The position numbers were made by a program, and so were the translations under genes. The notes under the pieces are model-generated. The model worked only from the letters and a program-made list of their open reading frames with translations, was not told where the DNA came from and ran no database searches. A stretch of DNA of 64,000 bases from Clostridium carboxidivorans P7 (GTDB taxonomy: Bacteria > Bacillota > Clostridia > Clostridiales > Clostridiaceae), in assembly GCF_001038625.1 (NCBI RefSeq), contig NZ_CP011803.1, positions 1,550,001 through 1,614,000 of the forward strand, given 5' to 3'. Below are positions 45,414 through 54,168 of this stretch, in pieces. Within the stretch, counting starts at the first letter, position 1. Each line of letters opens with the position of its first letter.

Positions 45414-46091
45414 ATGAGCATTTTAAAGGTAGTAGAGGTTATTGAAAAAGAAAAAACTATTTACAATATTTTAAAGTCGTGTCCTTATGAAATACTTAAG
45501 CAGTGGGAGATATTTAAATATAAAAAAGGAAAAATGTTTTTGAAGCAAGGCGAGATATATCCATACTTTTTTATAATAATTGAAGGGGAAGCTAATATTT
45601 TCATTATGTCTCATAATGGAAAAAGATATTCTCAATCAATATATACAAAGGGTAATTTCATTGGTGAATTGGAAATATTCAATAACATTCCCTTTAGTTG
45701 TTCCATTGAAGCAATAACAGATATTAAGCTTTTGGCTTTAAAAAGAGAGTATTTTTTAAAGTGGTATGACATGGACAAAAATATATCTAGATATATTACA
45801 GAACAAATGAGTTTTGCATTTTACACTCTTTCACAAAAATCAGCAGAAGATACCTTGTACACATTAAGAGAAAGAATATGCAACTATCTTTTAGAAGAAT
45901 ATAGTAAAAGTTTTAAAACTAATATAAAAATAGACAAGGATACTTTAGCTGCACAATTGGCAGTAACAAAAAGAAGCTTAAATAGAACTTTTATGGAATT
46001 TAGAAAAGAAGGTATCCTTGAAATAAGCAATTCTCAAGTTTTCATTAATGATTTGAATAAATTAAAAAATTTAACAAAGAAGAATATTTAA
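45414..46091 (+). CDS. Crp/Fnr-family transcriptional regulator
   Basis: A 225-residue regulator with an N-terminal cyclic-nucleotide-binding-like beta barrel (about 25-140: FLKQGEIYPYFFIIIEGEANIF and GNFIGELEIFNNIPFSCSIEA) and a C-terminal winged helix (IDKDTLAAQLAVTKRSLNRTFMEFRKEG). There is no N-terminal cysteine cluster as in Fnr, so it more likely senses a small molecule. It heads an operon with uridine phosphorylase and an ECF transporter and is expected to control nucleoside salvage. Confidence 0.9.
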   Translation: MSILKVVEVIEKEKTIYNILKSCPYEILKQWEIFKYKKGKMFLKQGEIYPYFFIIIEGEANIFIMSHNGKRYSQSIYTKGNFIGELEIFNNIPFSCSIEAITDIKLLALKREYFLKWYDMDKNISRYITEQMSFAFYTLSQKSAEDTLYTLRERICNYLLEEYSKSFKTNIKIDKDTLAAQLAVTKRSLNRTFMEFRKEGILEISNSQVFINDLNKLKNLTKKNI

Positions 46092-46105
46092 ATGGAGGCT
46101 TATTT

Positions 46106-46849
46106 ATGACACTTATTCAACCACACATAAGATGTTCAAAGGATTTAGAAGTAAAATATGCTATACTTCCAGGAGATCCTAAAAGAGTAGATAGAATAGC
46201 AGAATTTTTAGAAGATGTAGAAGATGTAGAATTTAATCGTGAATATAAATCTTTAGTAGGATATTATAAAGGAATAAAGATACTTGCCATGTCTACAGGT
46301 ATGGGAGGGGCATCTACTGGTATAGCTGTAGAAGAACTTAAAAATATAGGTCTTGAAGTTTTAATAAGAATTGGAAGCTGTGGAGCTACACAAAATGGAA
46401 TAAGAATAGGAGATCTCATTATACCTAATGGAATAGTGAGGGATGAAGGAGCTTCAAGAGCTTATGTTGAAGAGAAATACCCAGCAGTACCTGATACTGA
46501 ACTTTTATTCAATATTATTGATAGTGCACAAAAGAAAGGATTTCCTTACCATGTAGGTATAACAAGAAGTCATGACAGTTTTTATACTGATGAGGAAGAA
46601 AATATAGATAATTATTGGAGTAAAAAAAGAGTTTTAGGTGCTGATATGGAAAGTGCAGCAATATTTGTCATAGGAGGATTAAGAGGATTAAAAACTGCAT
46701 CAATTTTAAATGTAGTTGTAGAATTTGATGGCAATTTAGAAGAAGACATAAATGGTTATGTTGATGGAGAAAATGGCACCTTAGATGGAGAGAAAAAAGA
46801 AATATTGACGGCACTCGAAGCAATTTATGCTTATAGTAATAAAAATTAA
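46106..46849 (+). CDS. udp: Uridine phosphorylase (PNP/UDP family)
   Basis: A 247-residue phosphorylase that splits a nucleoside with phosphate into base and pentose-1-phosphate. Family blocks are LPGDPKRVDRIAEFL, STGMGGASTGIAVEEL, RIGSCGATQNGIRIGDL and, near the C terminus, GADMESAAIFVIGGLRGL. ITRSHDSFYTDEEE is the uridine-phosphorylase form of the substrate loop, so uridine is favoured over purine nucleosides. It lies 14 bases after the Crp-type gene and before the ECF S component, coupling uptake to cleavage. Confidence 0.88.
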   Translation: MTLIQPHIRCSKDLEVKYAILPGDPKRVDRIAEFLEDVEDVEFNREYKSLVGYYKGIKILAMSTGMGGASTGIAVEELKNIGLEVLIRIGSCGATQNGIRIGDLIIPNGIVRDEGASRAYVEEKYPAVPDTELLFNIIDSAQKKGFPYHVGITRSHDSFYTDEEENIDNYWSKKRVLGADMESAAIFVIGGLRGLKTASILNVVVEFDGNLEEDINGYVDGENGTLDGEKKEILTALEAIYAYSNKN

Positions 46850-46863
46850 ATGGAGGTGATATT

Positions 46864-47466
46864 ATGAGTAAAAATAAAGGATGGTCTTTAAAGCTTTCAA
46901 CTACATCTTTAGTTTTAATACCAGCAGCAGTAGGTATAAATTATATAGGTAAACTTTTTGCAGGAATATTAAAATTGCCACTATGGCTTGATGCTATAGG
47001 AACCATGCTTGCTAGTATATTGGCGGGCCCAGTGGTTGGTGCTGTAAGTGGAGCTATTAACAATGTTATTTATGGATTGACTATGGATCCTATATCATTT
47101 ATATATGCTTTAACGTCTATTTCAGTTGGGCTTGTTTTAGGTTTTTTAAGCTACAAAGGTTTTGTAAAAAATGCATTTACAGCAGTAATTGCAGGAATAA
47201 TTGTAGCTTTAGTAGCAGCTTGCGTATCTACACCAATAAATATAGCATTTTGGGGTGGACAAACAGGTAACTTATGGGGAGATGCTTTATATGCAATTTT
47301 AACAGCTAAAGGTCAACCAATTTGGATAGCTTCATTTATAGATGAACTGGCAGTAGATATTCCAGATAAAATAGCTACAGTTTTAATAAGTTATGCTATA
47401 TTTAAGGGACTTCCAAAGGCTCTTACAGTTTTATATCAAAATAATGAAGTTTATGACTTGGATTAG
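46864..47466 (+). CDS. ECF transporter S (substrate-binding) component
   Basis: A 200-residue membrane protein with about six helices. The LPLWLDAIGTMLASILAGPVVGAVSGAI region and the long C-terminal helices fit the S components of energy-coupling-factor transporters. I do not recognise it as a known vitamin specificity (no RibU, BioY or ThiT hallmark). Its place between uridine phosphorylase and EcfT/EcfA/EcfA makes a pyrimidine nucleoside the best guess for the substrate. GGAGGTG precedes the ATG. Confidence 0.85.
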   Translation: MSKNKGWSLKLSTTSLVLIPAAVGINYIGKLFAGILKLPLWLDAIGTMLASILAGPVVGAVSGAINNVIYGLTMDPISFIYALTSISVGLVLGFLSYKGFVKNAFTAVIAGIIVALVAACVSTPINIAFWGGQTGNLWGDALYAILTAKGQPIWIASFIDELAVDIPDKIATVLISYAIFKGLPKALTVLYQNNEVYDLD

Positions 47467-47490
47467 TCATTTTTAAGGTGAGGTGGTCAC

Positions 47491-48258
47491 ATGAAAAATT
47501 TAAGTTTATATACAGAAGGAAATAGTTTTGTACATAACATAGATCCTATTAATAAAATTTTATATATAATTACAGTTATAGCTGTTGCTGTAATAATTCC
47601 AAATAAAATGTCAGCTTTAGCTTGCATAGTAGTAAGTTTTATATTAATAGCTTTTGCTAAAGTTTTTAAAAAGGTTATTCCACTTATAAATTTTAGTTTG
47701 CTTATTCTTATATCTATAGTCATAATTCAAGGATTATTTTTCCAAGAAAATAAAAATGTTGCATTCACTTTAGGAAAAGTGAATTTTTATAAAGAAGGTT
47801 TATCTCACGCTATTCTTATATGTTTTAGAGTAATCAATATACTTTGTGCTTTTGCCATACTAATTTTGACTACTAAACCTTCTGATTTAATAGAAGAGCT
47901 TGTTAAAAAAGGATTATCACCAAAAATAGGATATGTTTTAAGTTCCGTTTTACAAATAATCCCCCAAATGACGTCAACTATGGGAACTATAATGGATGCA
48001 CAAAAGTCAAGAGGTATGGAAACTGAAGGAAAACTTATAGTTAGACTAAAAGCGTTTTTCCCTCTTATAGGTCCTGTGGTTATGAATTCATTAATAGCCA
48101 CTAGAGAAAGAGCTATGGCTTTAGAAGTAAGGGGATTTTCGTCAAATGGAAAAAAGAGCTTTTTAAATGAGAGAATTTACCCTAAATTTAATGGACTTTT
48201 TAGAATATGTATGATTTTGATGATAGCTGCAGCAGTAGTATGGAGGGTAGCTTTATGA
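47491..48258 (+). CDS. ecfT: ECF transporter transmembrane component EcfT
   Basis: A 255-residue membrane protein of the CbiQ/EcfT family. It has the start (HNIDPINKILYII) and the two short coupling motifs with Ala-Arg-Gly centres, seen as AQKSRGME and ALEVRGFSSNGKKS. It links the S component to the two ATPases. Its stop codon overlaps the ATG of the next gene (48255-48258), so translation is coupled. Confidence 0.93.
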   Translation: MKNLSLYTEGNSFVHNIDPINKILYIITVIAVAVIIPNKMSALACIVVSFILIAFAKVFKKVIPLINFSLLILISIVIIQGLFFQENKNVAFTLGKVNFYKEGLSHAILICFRVINILCAFAILILTTKPSDLIEELVKKGLSPKIGYVLSSVLQIIPQMTSTMGTIMDAQKSRGMETEGKLIVRLKAFFPLIGPVVMNSLIATRERAMALEVRGFSSNGKKSFLNERIYPKFNGLFRICMILMIAAAVVWRVAL

Positions 48259-49109
48259 AGAAAATAGTAGTAGAAAATTTAAAATATAAATATCCTCTTT
48301 CAAAGGATTTGGCGCTTAAGGGTGTATCATTTGAAATAGAAGAAGGAGAGTTTATAGGTATTGTAGGAAGAAATGGTGCAGGAAAATCAACTTTATGTCA
48401 GGCATTGACAGGGTTAGTACCTAATTTCTTCTTTGGCGGATATGGAGGAAAAGTATTAATTGATGGACTAGAAGTGAGAAAAACTCCTATAAGTGATTTA
48501 TCTTTAAAGGTTGGTATAGTTTTTCAAAATCCTTTTACTCAAGTTACAGGCTCTAAACTTACTGTATATGAAGAAATTGCCTTTGGACTTGAAAATATGG
48601 GACTTTCAAGAGAAGAAATGAAAGAGAGAATAGATTATTCTTTAAAGCTTTTATCTATAGAAAAATTTAAGGATAGAAATCCTTTTGCACTATCAGGTGG
48701 ACAGATGCAAAGAATGGCAATTGCCAGTATAATAGCAATGAAGCCAGATATAATAGTTTTAGACGAACCTACATCACAGCTTGACCCTGAAGGCTCAGAA
48801 GAAGTATTTAAATCAGTTCATAAATTAAGTAAGGAAGGCATGACTGTAATAATGGTAGAGCATAAAATTGAAAAGATAGCTAAGTATTCTGATAGGATCA
48901 TGCTTTTAAGTGAAGGAAAGTTAATAGATTTTGATACACCAGAAAAGGTTTTTTCAAGAGAAGATTTAAGAAGTTATGGTGTTAAAGAACCTTCCTATAC
49001 AGAAATGTGTAAAGAATTATCTATAATAAATCCTAAAACTGGATTATATCCAGCAACCTTAGAAGAAGCTTATGATTTGGTGGTGAATTCAAATGAACAA
49101 AAAAATTGA
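48255..49109 (+). CDS. ECF transporter ATP-binding component (first)
   Basis: A 284-residue ATPase: Walker A GRNGAGKST, signature LSGGQMQRMAIA, Walker B IIVLDEPTSQLD and H-loop MVEHKIEKI. The frame is open upstream, but GGAGGG and the overlap with ecfT fix the start at ATG 48255. The C-terminal extension after about residue 220 (FDTPEKVFSREDLRSYGV) is typical of EcfA proteins. It forms a heterodimer with the next gene product. Confidence 0.92.
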   Translation: MKKIVVENLKYKYPLSKDLALKGVSFEIEEGEFIGIVGRNGAGKSTLCQALTGLVPNFFFGGYGGKVLIDGLEVRKTPISDLSLKVGIVFQNPFTQVTGSKLTVYEEIAFGLENMGLSREEMKERIDYSLKLLSIEKFKDRNPFALSGGQMQRMAIASIIAMKPDIIVLDEPTSQLDPEGSEEVFKSVHKLSKEGMTVIMVEHKIEKIAKYSDRIMLLSEGKLIDFDTPEKVFSREDLRSYGVKEPSYTEMCKELSIINPKTGLYPATLEEAYDLVVNSNEQKN

Positions 49110-49899
49110 AGTTAAAAATCTTCATTTTTCATATAGCAAGGAAGAGGAAATTTTAAAAGGAATAAATCTACAGCTGGATAACAGAAGTACAGCTATAATT
49201 GGTCAAAATGGTGCAGGAAAAACTACTTTTGTCAAACTATTAAAAGGTCTTTTAAAACCTTCAGAAGGAGACGTACTTATAGAAGGTATAAATACTAAAG
49301 AAGCAACTGTAGCTAACTTATCATCAAAAATAGGATTGGTTTTTCAAAATCCTAATGATCAAATATTTAAAAATAAAGTAATAGATGAAGTTATGTTTGG
49401 AGCATTAAATATTGGACAAAGCAGAGAGGAATCGTATAAAAATTCCATGGATGCTTTAAAAACGGTAGGGTTAGAGCATTTAGAACACAGCAATCCTTAT
49501 GATTTAAGCTTATCTGAAAGAAAACTTATAAGTATAGCTTCAATAGTTTCTATGAATACAGATATCATAATATTTGATGAACCAACAATTGCGCAAGATT
49601 ATGAAGGAAGAGAAAAAATTAAAAATATAATATTAAAATTGAGAGAAAAAAATAAACTTGTTATAACCATAATTCATGATATGGACTTTGTAGCAGAATG
49701 CTTTGAAAGAGTTGTTGTGTTTGCTCAAGGGAAAATGTTAATGGATGGCACAACAAGGGATGTTTTTTCAAGAGAAGAGGAACTTAAGAAAGCATATTTA
49801 GAAGCACCTCACATAACTAAGTTTTGTAAAAAGTTAGGCTTTAGTGAAACGTTCTTAACTGTCCGTGAATTTGTAGAATACAAAAAAAGCATTTCATAA
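49093..49899 (+). CDS. ECF transporter ATP-binding component (second), with atypical signature
   Basis: A 268-residue ATPase with Walker A GQNGAGKTT, Walker B IIIFDEPTIAQD and the H-loop IIHDMDFV. The ABC signature reads LSLSERKLISIAS instead of LSGGQ, so one composite ATP site of the heterodimer may be degenerate, which is common in asymmetric ABC pairs. It overlaps the previous gene by 17 bases. It ends the operon and is followed by a strong terminator. Confidence 0.9.
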   Translation: MNKKIEVKNLHFSYSKEEEILKGINLQLDNRSTAIIGQNGAGKTTFVKLLKGLLKPSEGDVLIEGINTKEATVANLSSKIGLVFQNPNDQIFKNKVIDEVMFGALNIGQSREESYKNSMDALKTVGLEHLEHSNPYDLSLSERKLISIASIVSMNTDIIIFDEPTIAQDYEGREKIKNIILKLREKNKLVITIIHDMDFVAECFERVVVFAQGKMLMDGTTRDVFSREEELKKAYLEAPHITKFCKKLGFSETFLTVREFVEYKKSIS

Positions 49900-49903
49900 G
49901 GTT

Positions 49904-49951
49904 AAAACACCCTGTAAATTTACTTGTATAAAGTATTTTACAGGGTGTTTT
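49904..49951 (+). terminator. Intrinsic terminator of the nucleoside uptake operon
   Basis: AAAACACCCTGTAAA (49904-49918) pairs perfectly with TTTACAGGGTGTTTT (49937-49951). Confidence 0.88.
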
Positions 49952-50130
49952 ATAATATAAAAATGGTGTTTGTAATGGTATACAACTATAAAACTCATAA
50001 ATTAAAGTTAATATTTTTGTAAAATAAAAAAATATGTGTTTAAGTATCCCTAAATTTGAAGTATAATATTTTTATGGAAAAAATTACAATTAGTGTAAAA
50101 GATACAAAACTAGTTAAGGGGGATACTTAA

Positions 50131-51318
50131 ATGAGTATTAGAAAACAAAATTTTGTTAGGAGATTGTTGGTTACATCCATATGTATACTTTTATTTGCTT
50201 TTATAGCATGGACTATTTTTATGAAAACAGCAAGTAAAAAACCTATAATTATTGGTTTTGATGCTCAACTTACAGGCAAACAGTCTGAAATTGGGGTACA
50301 AGAGAGAAATGGAGTTCAGCTTGCAGTTGAAAAGATTAATGCATTAGGTGGTATTAACGGAAGAAAAATACAATTGATGATACGTGATGATCTTGGAATG
50401 CCAGAGCAGGCAAAAAAAATGGATTCGGATCTAATTAAACTAGGTGCTGTTGCCATTATTGGACATGCTACTAGTGAAGAAACTTTAGCAGGTGTTAAGA
50501 TGGCAAATGATTCTAAAGAAATAATGATAGGACCAACTGTTTCTACTCCAAAATTAACTGGAATAGATGATTATTTTTTTCATGTGTATCCTTCCTTTAA
50601 CGAGAGTTCAAAAGCTTTTGCAGAATATATTTATAAAAAGAATAATTTAAAGCAAATGTGTATAATTTATGATACAGATAATAAAGCATATTCAGAGGAT
50701 TATGTTGAAATTTTTGAAAATAAATTTAAATCTTTAGGTGGTAACATAAATGAAGAAATCAGTTTTTCTTCTAAGAGTCAATCAGATTTTTCTTCATTAT
50801 TATCTAAATTAAATGATAGTAAACCACAAGGAATATTCATAATTGCATCAGATATTGATACAGCTATGATTGCTCAAAAAATTAGAGCTATGAATTTGTC
50901 ACTTCCACTGTATGCTTCATCTTGGGCACAAACACCAACTTTAATTACTAATGGCGGTACAGCAGTTGAAGGAATGAAGGTTGAACAATGTTATGTTCCT
51001 AATAGTAAATCTCAAGTTTTTAAAGATTTTCAAGATAAATATAAAACTAGATTTGGAAATGAGCCTTCATTTGGAGCTGCTTTTGGTTATGAAGCTGCTT
51101 CAATGCTTACAGATGCCCTTAAAAGAAATGAAGGAAAGAAAAAAGGCTTAAAGGAACAAATCTTAAAAAATAGTAATCCCAGAGGAATAATGGATAGTTT
51201 TTCTGTAGATAAGCTTGGTGATACGAAAATACCTTTCTACTTAAGTTCTATTAATGGAGGTCAATTTGTTGTACTTGAACAATTAAGCCCAGCAAATGTT
51301 GAAAATAGCATTAATTGA
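50131..51318 (+). CDS. Orphan branched-chain-amino-acid-type ABC substrate-binding protein
   Basis: A 395-residue extracytoplasmic binding protein (Peripla_BP_6/LivJ-like). One N-terminal hydrophobic helix (about 12-32) without a lipobox Cys suggests a membrane-anchored form. IGFDAQLTGKQSEIGVQERNG and VQLAVEKINALGGINGRKIQ are family landmarks, and YDTDNKAYSEDYVEIFE marks the second lobe. No Liv permease or ATPase is near, so it either uses a transporter elsewhere or acts as a sensor. The ligand could be an amino acid or an aromatic or amino acid-derived acid. Confidence 0.88.
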   Translation: MSIRKQNFVRRLLVTSICILLFAFIAWTIFMKTASKKPIIIGFDAQLTGKQSEIGVQERNGVQLAVEKINALGGINGRKIQLMIRDDLGMPEQAKKMDSDLIKLGAVAIIGHATSEETLAGVKMANDSKEIMIGPTVSTPKLTGIDDYFFHVYPSFNESSKAFAEYIYKKNNLKQMCIIYDTDNKAYSEDYVEIFENKFKSLGGNINEEISFSSKSQSDFSSLLSKLNDSKPQGIFIIASDIDTAMIAQKIRAMNLSLPLYASSWAQTPTLITNGGTAVEGMKVEQCYVPNSKSQVFKDFQDKYKTRFGNEPSFGAAFGYEAASMLTDALKRNEGKKKGLKEQILKNSNPRGIMDSFSVDKLGDTKIPFYLSSINGGQFVVLEQLSPANVENSIN

Positions 51319-51396
51319 TGAAGTATATGATTAATGCATATTTCATTTTTAATTAAGCTATTTTTATAGTAATTAAATAAAAATTTTTATAAAGGT

Positions 51397-51433
51397 AACT
51401 CCCTTTGCTTATAAGCAGGGGAGTTTATTTTTT
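51397..51433 (+). terminator. Intrinsic terminator
   Basis: AACTCCC...GCTT pairs with AAGC...GGGGAGTT (51397-51425), followed by TATTTTTTTT, downstream of the solute-binding protein gene. Confidence 0.75.
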
Positions 51434-51477
51434 TACTTAAAATCCTATTGGTAAAAAAGCCCAAAAAGATTGTTAAC

Positions 51478-51521
51478 TTAATACATATATTTCCATTTGA
51501 TAAGGTGTTACTATAATCATG
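51478..51521 (+). promoter_or_regulatory. Predicted PucR-dependent promoter 1 (ammonia-lyase genes)
   Basis: TTAATACATATATTTCCATT begins at 51478, and the -10 box TATAAT (51512-51517) starts 34 bp after it. The -35 position is poor (ATTTCC), as expected for an activated promoter. The same layout recurs at 52603 and 54051. Confidence 0.6.
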
Positions 51522-51606
51522 AAAGAAAGATACATTAGTTATAAATTAAAACATATAAAGAAATTAAATTTTTATATTACTACAAAACATTTTGGAGGTG
51601 TTTTTT

Positions 51607-52044
51607 ATGGTTAGAGAATCTATTCTTAGATACAGGGTAAATCCTGACAGTACACATTATTTAGGTGGGGTTATGAAACCCAATAAACATTTAGATATAT
51701 ATGGTGATGTAGGAACTGAACTTTGTGTTCTTCAAGATGGTGATGAATCACTATTTGCAGGATATGAAAAAGTAGAATTTTTAAAACCAGTTTATGAAGG
51801 AGATTATATCGAGTGCCATGGACGTATAATTAAAGTTGGAAATTCTTCCCGTAAGTGTGAATTTGAAACATATAAGGTAGCTACTCCTGCTAGACTTAAT
51901 GGAAAACCTGATGCTAAAGTAAATGATGTTGACGTTCTAGATCCACCAGTTTTGGTAGCAAGAGCAATAGGAACTTTAGTTGTTAAGAAAAATTGTCAAA
52001 GAGGAATTCAACCAGAGGGTGTTATAAAAAATAAATGGGAATAA
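51607..52044 (+). CDS. 3-aminoacyl-CoA ammonia-lyase, hotdog fold (beta-alanyl-CoA ammonia-lyase-like)
   Basis: A 145-residue hotdog-fold enzyme. It matches the plan of the beta-alanyl-CoA:ammonia lyases of Clostridium propionicum: early HYLGGVMKPN, GDVGTELCVLQDGDESLFAGY, PVYEGDYIECHGRI, KCEFETYKVAT, and the late DPPVLVARAIGTL and QRGIQPE. Such enzymes remove ammonia from a 3-aminoacyl-CoA to give the 2-enoyl-CoA. Start is ATG 51607 behind GGAGG. It is co-transcribed with a second hotdog paralog, near an acyl-CoA dehydrogenase that could reduce the enoyl-CoA. The exact chain (beta-alanyl or 3-aminobutyryl) is not fixed. Confidence 0.82.
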   Translation: MVRESILRYRVNPDSTHYLGGVMKPNKHLDIYGDVGTELCVLQDGDESLFAGYEKVEFLKPVYEGDYIECHGRIIKVGNSSRKCEFETYKVATPARLNGKPDAKVNDVDVLDPPVLVARAIGTLVVKKNCQRGIQPEGVIKNKWE

Positions 52045-52070
52045 TATTATAAATTTAGGAGGCGGTTATA

Positions 52071-52475
52071 ATGTCAGATACTTTTGTTAAACCAGAAAAA
52101 AATTATGAAACTATGATACGTACTCGAATGTCTTCAGGTGAAGCACATTATGCAGGGGAATTAGTTAATGGTTCTCATACAGTAGAATTAATGGGTGACG
52201 TTGCAACTAACCTAATGATTATGCGTGATGGCAATGAGGGTACATGCTTAGGTTATGATGAAATTAGATATACATTTCCTACTTATGCAGGAGATTTTAT
52301 AGAGGTAGATGGACGAATAATAGGAGAATGCGGAAATAAAAGAAAAGTACAGTTAAGAGCTTTTAAAATAGCTGAAAATGCTAGAATGTTAAGACAGGAT
52401 TCTGCTGTGAATGTTTACGAAGATCCTGTTATGACAGTTGAAGCTACAGCAATTTATGAAGTGCCTGAAAAATAA
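52071..52475 (+). CDS. 3-aminobutyryl-CoA ammonia-lyase-like hotdog protein
   Basis: A 134-residue paralog of the previous gene, 26 bases downstream. It keeps the same motifs in order: AHYAGELVNGSH, GDVATNLMIMRDGNEGTCLGY, PTYAGDFIEVDGRI, RKVQLRAFKIAE, and DPVMTVEATAIYE. The shorter form without the QRG tail resembles Kal, the 3-aminobutyryl-CoA deaminase of lysine fermentation. None of the other lysine fermentation genes (kamA, kdd, kce) is in the window. The two proteins may form a hetero-oligomer or act on different substrates. Confidence 0.8.
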   Translation: MSDTFVKPEKNYETMIRTRMSSGEAHYAGELVNGSHTVELMGDVATNLMIMRDGNEGTCLGYDEIRYTFPTYAGDFIEVDGRIIGECGNKRKVQLRAFKIAENARMLRQDSAVNVYEDPVMTVEATAIYEVPEK

Positions 52476-52488
52476 TTCAGTTAACAAT

Positions 52489-52534
52489 AAAAATAGGGTT
52501 TGATACTGATTCAGTATTGAACCCTATTTTTATT
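52489..52534 (+). terminator. Intrinsic terminator of the ammonia-lyase pair
   Basis: AAAAATAGGGTT (52489-52500) pairs with AACCCTATTTTT (52520-52531), with inner GATACT/AGTAT pairing, followed by T. Confidence 0.82.
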
Positions 52535-52602
52535 ATAATTTCCTTTAATTTTTAATATAAATATTTATAGGTTTATATTGACCGAATAAACATTTTATTA
52601 CA

Positions 52603-52642
52603 TTAATATATCTTTTTGGAATTAAAAGCATTAAAATATAAT
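52603..52642 (+). promoter_or_regulatory. Predicted PucR-dependent promoter 2 (regulator gene)
   Basis: TTAATATATCTTTTTGG begins at 52603 and the -10 TATAAT is at 52637-52642, the same 34-bp offset as the promoter at 51478. The match is good only in the first 15 bp (TTAATAYATMTWTTT). Confidence 0.5.
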
Positions 52643-52682
52643 TGAATAAGTTTGAAATAGCTTTGATGGGGGAGAGTTAATT

Positions 52683-53891
52683 ATGGAGATTACATTTGAT
52701 CAGTTAATAAACTTGCCAGAATTAAAGGATTTGAAATTAGTAAGTGGGAAGAAGGGGATTTTTAGAAGGGTAAAATGGGTACATATTATGGAAACTCCTG
52801 ATATAGTAAGTTATGCACAAAGTGATGAAGTAATAATACTTACAGGAGTAGCAATTTTTGATGATAAGGATGGATTTGTTGAATTAATAAAGGGGTTAAT
52901 AAAAAAGGATGCAGCAGGGTTAATTGTAAATGTTGGAAAGTATTTTTCAAAGGTACCTGACTATATAAAGAAAATATCTGATGAAAATAATTTTCCTGTT
53001 TTTGAAATTCCATGGAAGATTAGTTTATCAGAAGTTACTAAGGTTATTTGCAATCACATAGTAAAAGCATATCTAGAAGAACTTCCTTATGAAAATTTAT
53101 TAAAGAATATAATATCTGATAAAGTAACCTATGAAGATTTTACAAAAAGGCTTTCAGATTCAGGGTATACTTCATTTAAATCCTTTAGAATAATTATTGT
53201 ATCAATGGACAGGTTTCAAGAATATTTATATTCTAAAAATATTAAGGATGAACAAAGTATATTTCATATGAAAAGTAGTTTTTTAAGATGTGTGAATAGT
53301 TCAATTTGGGATGCAAAATTTCAACCTATCAGCTTTTTAGAAGATGAATCTGTAGTTTTTCTCATGATAAATGAAAAAGATAAGCTTATTAATTTAGAAA
53401 AGCTTTTGGAGTTTATAAGAGAAAATGGTAAAAAGAACTTTTTAGATATTAATTTGAGTATAGCAGTTGGAAATGCATATACTAGATTTTTTGAAATAAA
53501 GACAAGTTATTTAGAAGCTTTGAAAACTTTAAAAGTGATAAAGTCAGAAGGTAGTATTGACAAAAATATGTTTTATTCAAATATAGGAGCTTATAAATTG
53601 CTCAGTGAAATAAAAAATGTAACTTTATTAAAGGAATACTATGATGAGACTGTAGGCATACTTGAGCAATATGATGCTCAAAATGATACTGATTTTACAC
53701 ATATATTTTATGTGTTTATAGAAAAGAACGGAAATTATATACAGACGTCAAAAAAGCTGTATTTGCACAGAAATACATTGATGTACAAGATCAATAAAAT
53801 ACAGGAAATTTTAAAAAAGGATTTAACAGATACAAAGGTTAAATTTGAATTTTACTTAGGTTATCTTATAAAAAATTTTAATAACTTTTAA
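52683..53891 (+). CDS. PucR/CdaR-family transcriptional regulator
   Basis: A 402-residue regulator. The N-terminal PucR domain (about 8-125) contains RRVKWVHIMETPDIVSYAQS and VIILTGVAIFDD, the middle is the GGDEF-like CdaR region (about 160-290), and the C-terminal PucR helix-turn-helix reads NGNYIQTSKKLYLHRNTLMYKINKIQEIL in two blocks. These proteins activate catabolic operons in response to purine or amino acid-derived ligands. It sits between the ammonia-lyase pair and the acyl-CoA dehydrogenase, and all three units share a promoter layout, so it probably controls them. Confidence 0.93.
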   Translation: MEITFDQLINLPELKDLKLVSGKKGIFRRVKWVHIMETPDIVSYAQSDEVIILTGVAIFDDKDGFVELIKGLIKKDAAGLIVNVGKYFSKVPDYIKKISDENNFPVFEIPWKISLSEVTKVICNHIVKAYLEELPYENLLKNIISDKVTYEDFTKRLSDSGYTSFKSFRIIIVSMDRFQEYLYSKNIKDEQSIFHMKSSFLRCVNSSIWDAKFQPISFLEDESVVFLMINEKDKLINLEKLLEFIRENGKKNFLDINLSIAVGNAYTRFFEIKTSYLEALKTLKVIKSEGSIDKNMFYSNIGAYKLLSEIKNVTLLKEYYDETVGILEQYDAQNDTDFTHIFYVFIEKNGNYIQTSKKLYLHRNTLMYKINKIQEILKKDLTDTKVKFEFYLGYLIKNFNNF

Positions 53892-53949
53892 ATACAGTTT
53901 CAATTATTATATATCTAAAATTTAAAAATATTATAAGTGAAGAAAGTTT

Positions 53950-54010
53950 AACAGTATAAAATTTTTATGTACTTAAAATAAGTATATAAAAACTTTATAC
54001 TGTTTTTATT
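53950..54010 (+). terminator. Intrinsic terminator of the PucR-type gene
   Basis: AACAGTATAAA (53950-53960) pairs with TTTATACTGTT (53994-54004), with a nested inner stem, followed by a T-rich run. Confidence 0.75.
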
Positions 54011-54050
54011 TATATAAAGATTAGTAAAAAAGTTTAAAAAATCTATTCAA

Positions 54051-54090
54051 TTAATACATATATTTCTATTTATTACAATGTTATCATAAT
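54051..54090 (+). promoter_or_regulatory. Predicted PucR-dependent promoter 3 (acyl-CoA dehydrogenase)
   Basis: TTAATACATATATTTCTATT begins at 54051 and differs at one position from the block at 51478. CATAAT at 54085-54090 starts 34 bp later, in the register of the -10 boxes of the other two. Confidence 0.58.
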
Positions 54091-54168
54091 TTATGGAAGG
54101 TATTATAGCATTTTGAAATTTAAACAAAGTAAAATTGTATAAAAATTTAATTAATAGGAGGAATATAT

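Noticed and set aside
51607..52475. MaoC-type hydratase or thioesterase for the hotdog pair
   Set aside because: The GDVxTxLxxxxDGxEx and PxYxGDxIExxGRI pattern fits the Acl/Kal ammonia-lyase group better than generic hotdog thioesterases or hydratases.
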